Part shown: in pieces, positions 1 to 7,271 of the stretch
Position numbering within the stretch: the first letter of the stretch is position 1
How the letters are laid out: every line of letters starts with the position of its first letter
Assembly (NCBI GenBank): GCA_903867855.1
Contig: CAIPTA010000024.1
Location: 1-40,741 of the forward strand
Direction of reading: 5' to 3'
DNA from: Oligoflexia bacterium
Lineage (GTDB): Bacteria > Bdellovibrionota > UBA1018 > CAIPTA01
DNA: 40,741 nt
The notes under the pieces: model-generated
Databases searched by the model: none
Told to the model about the DNA's origin: nothing
Seen by the model: only the letters and a program-made list of their open reading frames with translations
Program-made: the position numbers and the translations under genes

Positions 1-45
1 AAAAATCGTAAAAGATCGAAAGTATTTAACCTGCTTACGTGTATT

Positions 46-351
46 TTACTTGTAGCCCTTGAGCTTTCCTTCGAGGGATTGCCGCGAGGATTTGAATTGA
101 CTCGTCTTAAAGCCTCTTTTTGCTTGGTGCTTTAAGTGCCCTTGTTCATTCGCTCTCCGGCGCCAGCGATCATAGCTTTTTCGATCAAGTTGCGTTCTCA
201 TGAAGCGAACGAACTCATTGGGAGAAAAGCCGAACTGAGTTTTTATCGCATCAAAAGTGGAGCGATCTTCCCAGCCCATTCTTACCAATCTATCTTTATC
301 CTCTTCGCTTAGGGATTTAATTTTTTCTTTTAGCTTAGCAGATATACCCAA
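46..351 (-). CDS. DUF2805 / TIGR03643 family small protein
   Basis: A 101-residue basic protein of unknown function. The segment around residues 25-65 (RMGWEDRSTFDAIKTQFGFS, then EFVRFMRTQL and YDRWRRR) matches what I know of the DUF2805/TIGR03643 family, short proteins with a helix-turn-helix-like pattern and an Arg/Lys-rich tail. No enzymatic residues are known. The start is a TTG codon at 351, since no ATG or GTG precedes the conserved region in frame; only a weak GGGA sequence precedes it, so the exact start is uncertain. The gene stands alone: what follows on the other strand is the cyclase gene. Family assignment is fairly sure; function is not known. Confidence 0.8.
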   Translation of the reverse strand: MGISAKLKEKIKSLSEEDKDRLVRMGWEDRSTFDAIKTQFGFSPNEFVRFMRTQLDRKSYDRWRRRANEQGHLKHQAKRGFKTSQFKSSRQSLEGKLKGYK

Positions 352-380
352 AGGATTTTCCCAGTGTACAAAGGATGTTG

Positions 381-417
381 AAGCTTCCTAGTTTTCGTAA
401 CACGTAAGTGGAAGCTT
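381..417. repeat. 8-bp inverted repeat between divergent genes
   Basis: AAGCTTCC (381-388) and GGAAGCTT (410-417) are perfect inverted arms separated by 21 bases, in the gap between the DUF2805 gene and the cyclase promoter. No T-run follows on either strand, so it is not a typical intrinsic terminator; it could be an operator or nothing. Confidence 0.35.
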
Positions 418-497
418 TGAATGACTAGAAATGGATTATTTACGGAAAATATTATTACGCCAAAATTGACATATCTTGAAACGAGCTTCGTGCCCTC

Positions 498-526
498 TTG
501 AAAGCGGTTTTTCAGAACAGTATAAG
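498..526 (+). promoter_or_regulatory. Sigma70-type promoter for the cyclase gene
   Basis: TTGAAA (498-503), a 17-base spacer and TATAAG (521-526) each match five of six consensus positions. The -10 box ends nine bases before the ATG at 536, so transcription would begin only about 2-3 bases upstream of the start codon. This decides the start of the cyclase: the TTG at 476 lies upstream of the promoter and cannot be used from it. Confidence 0.7.
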
Positions 527-535
527 AGACTTACT

Positions 536-1177
536 ATGAGTGATTTTTCTACTAGGTCTGAGGGAGAAGATAGTCTTAGCTTTAGTGCACCAGCAATGTA
601 CTCAAGCACTGTGCTTTTTTGCGATATTCGCGGGTTCACCAGGTTGCTTGACCATGCAAATCCAAAAGAAGCGTTTTTATTCATTGAAGAGTTTCTTCTT
701 GGCCTAACTTCCGCGGTAATTGAAGAGGGCGGTACTGTAAATAATCTCACCGGAGATGGTTTCCTCGCAGAATTCGGCATCGGCTTCAGAAGTGATAAGC
801 ATGCACTTCGGGCAGTGAATAGTGCGATCAACATGAGGTCCCGCTTAAAAGAAATTAATCAACATCGGCACATAATAAAAAATGCTACGTTTAATGTAGG
901 AATCGGCATTCACTCTGGGTCTATTGCTGGGGGATCGGTGCGTTTGGGAAAAAATTCAAGTTTTCTCTTGATTGGGGATACGATTAATGTGGCCTCAAGG
1001 ATCGAGAGTTTAACCAAAGATTTTGCCGTAGATATTTTGATTTCAGAAGCAACGGCCGAACTCGTAAAAAATCAATTGCAATTGTTGCAAATGCCTCAAA
1101 GAGCAGTGAAGGGAAAGTCTGAAAAACTGCAAACCTTTTGGCTGCCACCGCATGTAAAAGCAGTTAGGTCATATTAA
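536..1177 (+). CDS. Class III adenylate/guanylate cyclase, catalytic domain only
   Basis: Predicted soluble nucleotide cyclase of 213 residues, consisting almost only of the catalytic domain. Visible are the first metal Asp in LFCDIRGFT (D30), the second in LTGDGFLAEF (D74), the base-contacting Asp in GDTINVASR (D148), and the transition-state pair N151 and R155. The position four residues before D74, normally the adenine-selecting Lys, is Asn (N70), so substrate choice is unclear. No sensor, HAMP or membrane segment is present. I prefer ATG 536 over an in-frame TTG at 476 because a strong promoter lies between them. The small gene at 1192 follows after 14 bases, probably in one transcript. 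The fold is certain; the product (cAMP, cGMP or other) is not. Confidence 0.88.
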   Translation: MSDFSTRSEGEDSLSFSAPAMYSSTVLFCDIRGFTRLLDHANPKEAFLFIEEFLLGLTSAVIEEGGTVNNLTGDGFLAEFGIGFRSDKHALRAVNSAINMRSRLKEINQHRHIIKNATFNVGIGIHSGSIAGGSVRLGKNSSFLLIGDTINVASRIESLTKDFAVDILISEATAELVKNQLQLLQMPQRAVKGKSEKLQTFWLPPHVKAVRSY

Positions 1178-1191
1178 GAGGAAAATGAAAA

Positions 1192-1515
1192 ATGAATGAA
1201 ATTCCACCACTCCTTGATGAACTTCAATTACTCACCGAGTATGCGAATACAGAAATACTTAAAAAAGCATCCGTACTAGATTGCGAGTGCCCGAGAAATC
1301 TATCTCAGATTCTCGCAGCAGTTCGTGATTTTCAAAAATATGAGCAAGCTTGTATTCACAAGTCGGAGAAAGATCGAGAAACCCACGAATGGCTCTACCA
1401 AGCCGGCATCAACTTAGATCAAATGCTTTCAGCCACGATCATACAGTTGGCGCGCCTCGAAGGCATGATCGACTCTGAAAACCGGATCGTTCAACATCCG
1501 CTTTCTCCACTATAA
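1192..1515 (+). CDS. Hypothetical small acidic protein, cyclase operon
   Basis: I do not recognise this 107-residue protein. It is acidic and predicted mostly helical, with a Cys-x-Cys-Pro element (DCECPRNL, about residues 30-37) and a further Cys about 20 residues later (QACIHK), which might bind a metal or a cofactor. There is no signal peptide or membrane segment. AAGAGGAAAA lies just ahead of the start, and only 14 bases separate it from the cyclase stop, so the two genes are likely co-transcribed and it may modulate or report on the cyclase. That link is inference from position only. Confidence 0.7.
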   Translation: MNEIPPLLDELQLLTEYANTEILKKASVLDCECPRNLSQILAAVRDFQKYEQACIHKSEKDRETHEWLYQAGINLDQMLSATIIQLARLEGMIDSENRIVQHPLSPL

Positions 1516-1526
1516 GAAATCTTCGC

Positions 1527-2687
1527 TTACTGAGCGGAATTATTTAGCCACTTGTCGCTGCCATCCCGGCAATAGCTTGGCGGATTTGGAAGAGGACAAC
1601 CCGTTCCGCCATGTTCTTTTGAAGTGCCATAGGCATTTACTGCACATTCATAAAACGGAAGATTAACGGCGCAGCCAGGTTGAGTGATGGCCGTGAAATG
1701 GGCTGCCTTTAAAAGCGAGCTGCCCGGCTTATAGTTCTCATTTTTTGTCGCATGCAGTACCTTGAGGTGAGTATCATCGATTGGCACAATTCCTTCTTTA
1801 AGCAGGCCAAAATCATCTTGGCGCACAAAGCGAACGTCTTTGGTAGGACACGATTCACTTTTTGGAGTACCCGCTGCAAACGATTTTCGGCAGTCTTCGA
1901 AATCTTCTTTTGTTTCGTCGCAGGAGCAAGTGGACTCCCAATATCCCGCGTTTTTAAAAAGATGATTCGTCCAAGCAGGATTGGGCTGGTTCATGATCGA
2001 ATTCGTATCTGTTCCAATCGAACGACAATCCCATAGCAATGCATCGCTATCTAATTTCCCTGTTTTTGGGTCTAAAACAGCGCCCATCAATGCTTCTTTG
2101 TATTCGTCTACGAGTCCCATTAAATGCAGACTTTCGTGCAGGATGATGGAACAAGAAGTTTTGGCGCTCCAGTGCTGAGAATCATCGCGTCCGGTTTGCG
2201 TTACCACAGAGAGAGGCACTGCAGGAGGCGCAGGGGCATCACCCGCTTCACTTAAGCGTAGGCGTAAATGCTCTCCATTCGGCCCCAATAGCGCAGGATC
2301 CGCTTTTTGGTAGCAGGCATTCGCCTGCGCTCGCATTTTCGCGATCAACTCTGGATTGCTTGAGCCATCAGCCATGGTAAAATTCAAATTTAGAACCACG
2401 GCAAAATCTTTTTCATTCAAGCGAGTGAGTTTGTATTTTAGCTGCACACTTGTGGGACTATCATTAGCATCCACATCAAGAATTCGACTCGATCCCACAG
2501 AAAGATCTTCACAAGATATCTTTTGTGCGCGCATAACCGCATAGATGGAAGAAGAGATCTCCTCAGTTGCTTGCGGAGAGGCCACCTGACCCACATTCGT
2601 TATGCACGATACGTCACTGCTTGAACCACCGAAGCAAAGCCCGCTGCAGAGGAGATAAGATAGAAGTGAAATTCCAGCCAGTTTCAT
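1527..2687 (-). CDS. Secreted metzincin-like zinc metalloprotease
   Basis: A 386-residue exported protein. Residues 1-20 form a signal peptide. The key motif is HESLHLMGLVDEY at 184-196, which fits HExxHxxGxxD: two His ligands, catalytic Glu and an Asp in the place of the third ligand, as in snapalysin-type metzincins. NSIMN near residue 230 fits the Met-turn. Many Cys residues (for example STCSCDE and the C-terminal third) suggest disulfides in the periplasm or outside the cell. It is convergent with the gene at 1192 and divergent from eamA. AAAGGG directly precedes the ATG. Metal binding is well supported by the motif; the substrate is unknown. Confidence 0.75.
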   Translation of the reverse strand: MKLAGISLLSYLLCSGLCFGGSSSDVSCITNVGQVASPQATEEISSSIYAVMRAQKISCEDLSVGSSRILDVDANDSPTSVQLKYKLTRLNEKDFAVVLNLNFTMADGSSNPELIAKMRAQANACYQKADPALLGPNGEHLRLRLSEAGDAPAPPAVPLSVVTQTGRDDSQHWSAKTSCSIILHESLHLMGLVDEYKEALMGAVLDPKTGKLDSDALLWDCRSIGTDTNSIMNQPNPAWTNHLFKNAGYWESTCSCDETKEDFEDCRKSFAAGTPKSESCPTKDVRFVRQDDFGLLKEGIVPIDDTHLKVLHATKNENYKPGSSLLKAAHFTAITQPGCAVNLPFYECAVNAYGTSKEHGGTGCPLPNPPSYCRDGSDKWLNNSAQ

Positions 2688-2836
2688 CCCTTTACCTATC
2701 GGCTAAGCTCTCGATTTACTTGAATTTAGGTAAGGCCTTAGCACTTTTTCTCTTCAAAGGAACTTGGGTAAAATATTAATCATTTTCACGAAAAATATTA
2801 GCTTCTCCCGCGCCCATTCTCTACACTGGCGGGCCT

Positions 2837-3709
2837 ATGCAAGTTAAAGACACCTTTCTAGGACTCTTGGTAATGGCTATTTGGGGATTTAACTTCGTAG
2901 CGATAAGAATCGGGCTGCATGATATGCCGCCAATTTTACTTTGTGCTATACGCTTCTTATTATCTGCCTTCCCGGCTATTTTCTTTTTTCCAAGGCCTCG
3001 AGTAGCTTGGCCCTTGCTCTTTGGATTTGGGCTTTTTATTTTTGCGCTTCAATTTTCTTTTCTATTCGTGGGCTTGAAGCTCGGGATGCCCGCAGGCTTG
3101 GCTTCACTCATTGGTCAGTTTCAGGTTTTTTTTACGATGATCTTGGCCATTTGGTTTTTTCAGGAGAAGCCGAGTTGGTGGAAGTGGGCCGGAGCCTTCA
3201 TTTCATTTCTCGGTATTCTCGTTGTAGCCGCTAACTTTCATGGAGCGGCAAATCTCAAAGGACTCGCGCTTAGTTTAATGGCGGCATTGTCATGGTCCTT
3301 TGGAAATATGTTTAGTAAAAAAATATCGGCCAAATCATCTTTGGGATTGGTTGTTTGGGGGAGTCTGGTGGCCACTCCATTTTTGATTGCTCTCGCTCTC
3401 GCCGTGGAAGGGCCAGCGGAGATTTCGATGGCACTACGGAATATTTCTTGGAGCTCTATTTTCGCGATTTGCTATATTGTTTATCTATCTACCTATGTGG
3501 GCTATTCCATCTGGGGGCATTTACTGAATAAATACCCCACGGCCACCATCGCTCCATTTAGCTTATTGGTACCAGTCTTCGGATTCCTCGGAGCCTTCTT
3601 GGTGCTAGCAGAAGAGTTTCCGCTGTGGAAAATACTTGCGTCGCTCCTCGTAGTGCTAGGTTTGGCGTTTAATCTTTTCGAAAATAAGATTCGTAAGTTA
3701 TTAAAGTAG
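2837..3709 (+). CDS. eamA: EamA family (DMT) exporter, cysteine/O-acetylserine type
   Basis: Inner-membrane drug/metabolite transporter of 290 residues with ten predicted membrane helices in two EamA repeats. The N-terminal sequence (AIWGFNFVAIRIGLHDMPP, then PAIFFFPRP and GMPAGLASL) closely resembles the E. coli O-acetylserine/cysteine exporter EamA (YdeD) as I remember it, and the length is the same. It would export cysteine-pathway metabolites. No Shine-Dalgarno sequence is visible; a TACACT hexamer lies nine bases before the ATG, so the mRNA may be leaderless. It is monocistronic and converges on the rhomboid gene. Family is sure, substrate only by similarity. Confidence 0.88.
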   Translation: MQVKDTFLGLLVMAIWGFNFVAIRIGLHDMPPILLCAIRFLLSAFPAIFFFPRPRVAWPLLFGFGLFIFALQFSFLFVGLKLGMPAGLASLIGQFQVFFTMILAIWFFQEKPSWWKWAGAFISFLGILVVAANFHGAANLKGLALSLMAALSWSFGNMFSKKISAKSSLGLVVWGSLVATPFLIALALAVEGPAEISMALRNISWSSIFAICYIVYLSTYVGYSIWGHLLNKYPTATIAPFSLLVPVFGFLGAFLVLAEEFPLWKILASLLVVLGLAFNLFENKIRKLLK

Positions 3710-3727
3710 CGAGCCTGGAGTGGTAGA

Positions 3728-5032
3728 TCAATGCTGGGTTTGCAGTCTTTGCATCACCTTTGCTCGCTCTGCGGTTGCGGCTTGGCAGTCTTTAGCCATC
3801 TTATCCAGGTTGGCTATACTAGCTTCAACTTTACCACTCAAATCAGCCTTCGTTGAGAGAAGGGGAAGGCAAGCCGACATTGTGTTGATTTCTGTGTTCC
3901 TTAGCTCTACCGCAGCCGGATGCAGGCCATCTACTTCAGTTTTACGGAGTTCCTCTAGTAGCTCTCGATAGCGAGGCAAATAAGAATCATGTAGCCATTG
4001 TAGTTTTGCAAGAGTATCTGGAGAGCCAACAACTTCTTTTCGGAATTCAATTTCTAGTTCGTCTAGCCTTTGAAAGTCCTTGAAAATTCTATTCCTGTTC
4101 TCTTCTGACACTACGGGATTCGTATGCACAACAGGAATTATGCTGGGTAGGGCAAAAAAAGTAAAAACGAGCAGTAAACTAGCAACAGCGGAAAAGACCA
4201 GCACTCGGTATTTACGGTCATTTTTATTTAGGTACAAAATCGCAAGAAGCAAAAATCCCGCGATGAGTCCGCCAATATGTGCAGAGTTATCTACTCCTGC
4301 GTGACTCAGTCCATAAGAAAGTGACTGCATCGCTTGGAAGGCGGAACCTAAAAAAACACTCCTTGGAGCTTTGATGGTTTTGAGTCGCTGGCTAAAGAAA
4401 AGGCCAGCCACCAAGGCACCGTAGATGGCAAAGATGGCTCCCGAGGCGCCGATGCCCACCACTCCTGGGTGAAAGATTGCACTCGATAGTTCGCCAACTA
4501 ATCCACCTAGTAGATATATTGCCAATAGACTCGGCCAACCTACCAGATAGTCAAGCAAGCGACCCGCAGCCCATAAACCAAAACAGTTTAATATGAGGTG
4601 CTCAAAGGAGCCGTGTAAAAACATAGAGCTGAAAAGCCGCCATGCTTGGCCGTGGGCAGCATCATAGCCATAATCGCCCCCCACTTTGTAAAGCTCTAGT
4701 ACCGTAGGATTTGCAGAAATATGGCCCGTGAAATAAAGCGAGAAATGCACTAAGAAAAGAATGCCCACAAGAAGCAGGGGCACGTGGGCATGCTTCCGAT
4801 TCAATCTAGAAATAAATTCCAGTCGTTCCTGATAGGATTCTTTATCAACTACTACAAGCGATTCCACGGGTTTCGCTTTTCGAAATTGTATTACGCAGGC
4901 CACAAATAGCAGCGCAGAAACGCTAGACGCGACAAAAAATCCTCCGATTTTTGTGCCGATGGCAGCCGCGAGAAAGGCGACTGCAAAAATGCCAGAAAAA
5001 ATTATTCCCACTAAGGATAAGATTCTTATCAT
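3728..5032 (-). CDS. Rhomboid intramembrane serine protease with C-terminal extension
   Basis: Membrane protease of 434 residues that cuts substrates inside the membrane. The rhomboid core spans about residues 85-275: H140, H145 and N149 in HGSFEHLILN, the nucleophile S197 in GIGASGAIFAIYG, and the catalytic H252 in NSAHIGGLIAGF. Two extra N-terminal hydrophobic segments precede it. After the core a charged, probably helical C-terminal region of about 130 residues (from about 305) has no domain I know. It overlaps the upstream DUF2339 gene by four bases (ATGA), so the two are translationally coupled and may act together. All active-site residues are present. Convergent with eamA. Confidence 0.9.
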   Translation of the reverse strand: MIRILSLVGIIFSGIFAVAFLAAAIGTKIGGFFVASSVSALLFVACVIQFRKAKPVESLVVVDKESYQERLEFISRLNRKHAHVPLLLVGILFLVHFSLYFTGHISANPTVLELYKVGGDYGYDAAHGQAWRLFSSMFLHGSFEHLILNCFGLWAAGRLLDYLVGWPSLLAIYLLGGLVGELSSAIFHPGVVGIGASGAIFAIYGALVAGLFFSQRLKTIKAPRSVFLGSAFQAMQSLSYGLSHAGVDNSAHIGGLIAGFLLLAILYLNKNDRKYRVLVFSAVASLLLVFTFFALPSIIPVVHTNPVVSEENRNRIFKDFQRLDELEIEFRKEVVGSPDTLAKLQWLHDSYLPRYRELLEELRKTEVDGLHPAAVELRNTEINTMSACLPLLSTKADLSGKVEASIANLDKMAKDCQAATAERAKVMQRLQTQH

Positions 5033-6672
5033 GGATTACTCTTGGGCCAGCCTTGCATGCGCTGATATATCCAGCCGCAACCGTAGAGGAGCAGCCCGGA
5101 TATCAACAGAGAAAGCACTCGGATTAAGCTGCCCGTATGCCAGAGATCGTAGAAGCTGGCCTTGAGTCCAACAGCAATCAAAATTAAGATGGCTGAATTG
5201 CCAAGGGAGCGATCTTTTTTCTTCACGGCCCAAAGCAAAATGGCCAAGGCGTAAGCCCCCCAGCACGAGGAAACAAAGAGTGCCCCGGATTCTACTTTAA
5301 GCGACAGGCGATAAATTGCTTGTAAAACTTGTAGGTGGGCAAAGCCAAGAATCACTGTATAGCCTAATTTAGCTGGATTTTTTTCGCTCTTGAACCAAAA
5401 TGCCACCGTTGCAAGCGCGGCTATTCCAAAACTAAGATTATAAACAAAGTTTATGGGGAACGACAGATCGTCGGATAGTGTGAGGATGGCTCCGTACCCG
5501 AATGCTGCAGCCAGCACCAAGGAGGGAACTCTCCAGGCATCGCCGATTTTTTGAAAAATTCCAAAGATAAATAGGCAGGCGATCCCTAAGCTCAAAAGTG
5601 GCTTATAGGTATCTGGTGTGAGTTCGAGGTAAACGGAATGAAAGCTAGCCAAACAAACAAAACTATAAATGGCTGCTGCACTAGGCAGTTCTTTACGGAG
5701 CTGAATCTTTGCCAAGGAGTAGATTGCGAGCACAAGGAGGGCAAAACCGAGCCCGATATAAGGGCCTATCTCTGGAGAAATACTTTCTAGGAGAAAGCGA
5801 AAATGACCATAGAGGAGCATGAGCACTGGAAAGAAGAGCCAGGATTCTTCCTGACTCACTTCTTTGCGGTGAAAAATGGAATAGCTCAAGGTGCTCAAGG
5901 AAAAAATCGCAAATTGGGTGAGTTGTAGCCAGAGATATTCTAGCGCCATTTCTTTGGTGAGGTGCCCATCTGCCAGCGACATGATTCCCACCAAAAATAT
6001 GGCGAAATAGGCGGCCACGAAAAGCATATCTCTTCGATTCAAGAAATAGCCAAGCGCAGAAAAAGAGAGATTCCAAATGAGGAGAAAACTAGCAATGGTT
6101 TCTCGATCCATGTGTTTGAAGCCAATCAGCGGCACCGCTAAATAAGTGCCCGCGATGGCTACCAATACAAACACTCGATTGCCTAGGGAATAATTTACCG
6201 AAATGGAGAGAATGCCAACGAGAGAGGCTAAGAGCAGCGCGACTTGTGCCGAGTAAAGTTGATGCACTTGGAATCCACCGAACCAAGTGAGATGCAATAT
6301 AACCACGCCAGCTCCGGAGAGAAGTGCACCATAGTCGGTGGCTAGCTTTTCAATAAAGTGCGGTGAGAGGAGGCATGCCAGTCCGAAGAGGGCAGCCAGG
6401 GAAACTTGGCGCGCAGGCGTGAGCCAGCCGGAATCAATGCTCAGCTTTACGAAGAATACAGCAGCGAGCAATACAAAGGTGATGCCGATGACGCCAAGAA
6501 AGCTATAGGAACTCACACTGGTAGGCAGTGCAGTTCTCTCCGTTGTGGTTTGCGCTGCTTGTGGCGTTGCTGCGGGTGTATTGCTTGGGGCGCTGGGTCT
6601 AATCGCTAGGCGTTTTTCAATGTTTTGTACACGCGCATCAAGATCGTGAAGTACTTCTTCTAACGTTGCCAT
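5029..6672 (-). CDS. DUF2339-like polytopic membrane protein
   Basis: A 547-residue inner-membrane protein. The N-terminus (1-25) is a short amphipathic coiled coil, followed by a Pro/Ala/Thr-rich linker to about residue 50, then about fourteen or more predicted hydrophobic segments to the end. This order (short coiled coil, linker, long run of helices with FFVKLSIDSGWLTPARQV) resembles DUF2339 proteins, whose function is unknown. GAGGA lies about eight bases ahead of the ATG. It is the first gene of a two-gene operon with the rhomboid protease (four-base overlap), making it a plausible partner or substrate of that protease; this is inference. Confidence 0.75.
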   Translation of the reverse strand: MATLEEVLHDLDARVQNIEKRLAIRPSAPSNTPAATPQAAQTTTERTALPTSVSSYSFLGVIGITFVLLAAVFFVKLSIDSGWLTPARQVSLAALFGLACLLSPHFIEKLATDYGALLSGAGVVILHLTWFGGFQVHQLYSAQVALLLASLVGILSISVNYSLGNRVFVLVAIAGTYLAVPLIGFKHMDRETIASFLLIWNLSFSALGYFLNRRDMLFVAAYFAIFLVGIMSLADGHLTKEMALEYLWLQLTQFAIFSLSTLSYSIFHRKEVSQEESWLFFPVLMLLYGHFRFLLESISPEIGPYIGLGFALLVLAIYSLAKIQLRKELPSAAAIYSFVCLASFHSVYLELTPDTYKPLLSLGIACLFIFGIFQKIGDAWRVPSLVLAAAFGYGAILTLSDDLSFPINFVYNLSFGIAALATVAFWFKSEKNPAKLGYTVILGFAHLQVLQAIYRLSLKVESGALFVSSCWGAYALAILLWAVKKKDRSLGNSAILILIAVGLKASFYDLWHTGSLIRVLSLLISGLLLYGCGWIYQRMQGWPKSNP

Positions 6673-6737
6673 CTAATTATTCCTCGCTTACGATGAGATG
6701 AAAAGATCGTCGCACGCAGAAAGAAAAGAGTCTAATT

Positions 6738-7157
6738 GTGATCGAAAAAAACTATGCCTCTATTGGAAGTCGATTCTTAGCGCTGATTGTGGATAATATT
6801 ATTCTAATTCCAGTGAGCCTTTTGCCCTATGCGCTTTCACTTTTCGGGCTTGCCCAAGGCGCTCCTTTTTTTCGTTTGGCTGGAGTGCTCGGGCATTTTT
6901 TCTATGGTGCTTTTTTCTACAGCCAATACGGGAAAACTCCGGGCAAGATGCTGTTGGATATTCAAGTGACGAATGTAGATACCGGATTGAAGCCGAGTTT
7001 TCTCGTAGGCGGTTTTCGAGATACCTTGGGGCGTTTCCTAGATATGCTCACACTTGGTATTGGTTATTTGATCGCGTTTTTTCGCGCAGATAAGCGCGCG
7101 CTTCATGATCTTTTATTTAATACGATCGTGATTCAGGAGTTAAAAAAGCTGCCCTAA
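6738..7157 (+). CDS. RDD family membrane protein
   Basis: A 139-residue membrane protein with about three helices. It has the RDD family pattern: Arg and Asp in the first helix (SRFLALIVDNI), a middle stretch YGKTPGKMLLDIQV, and the last conserved Asp in RALHDLLFNTIVI. Members are thought to transport ions or small solutes or to assist other membrane proteins; the role here is unknown. The start is GTG at 6738, preceded by the purine-rich AAGAAAAGAG. It is divergent from the DUF2339 gene with 65 bases between the starts. Confidence 0.88.
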   Translation: MIEKNYASIGSRFLALIVDNIILIPVSLLPYALSLFGLAQGAPFFRLAGVLGHFFYGAFFYSQYGKTPGKMLLDIQVTNVDTGLKPSFLVGGFRDTLGRFLDMLTLGIGYLIAFFRADKRALHDLLFNTIVIQELKKLP

Positions 7158-7271
7158 TCTCTCCTGCGGTATTACATGAAAACATGTGAAGTAGCCCTTC
7201 AGATTGGATTTCACAGCTTTTATTCGATGAAAACAGCCTCTGCTCTATGATGGAGCGGCCAGCCTCTGCCG

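Noticed and set aside
476-535. In-frame TTG start 20 codons upstream of the cyclase
   Set aside because: The sigma70 promoter at 498-526 lies inside this stretch, and no ribosome site precedes the TTG.
7175-7249. 24-codon ORF between the RDD gene and the large secreted protein
   Set aside because: No ribosome site, no recognisable composition, and it overlaps the probable promoter of the next gene.
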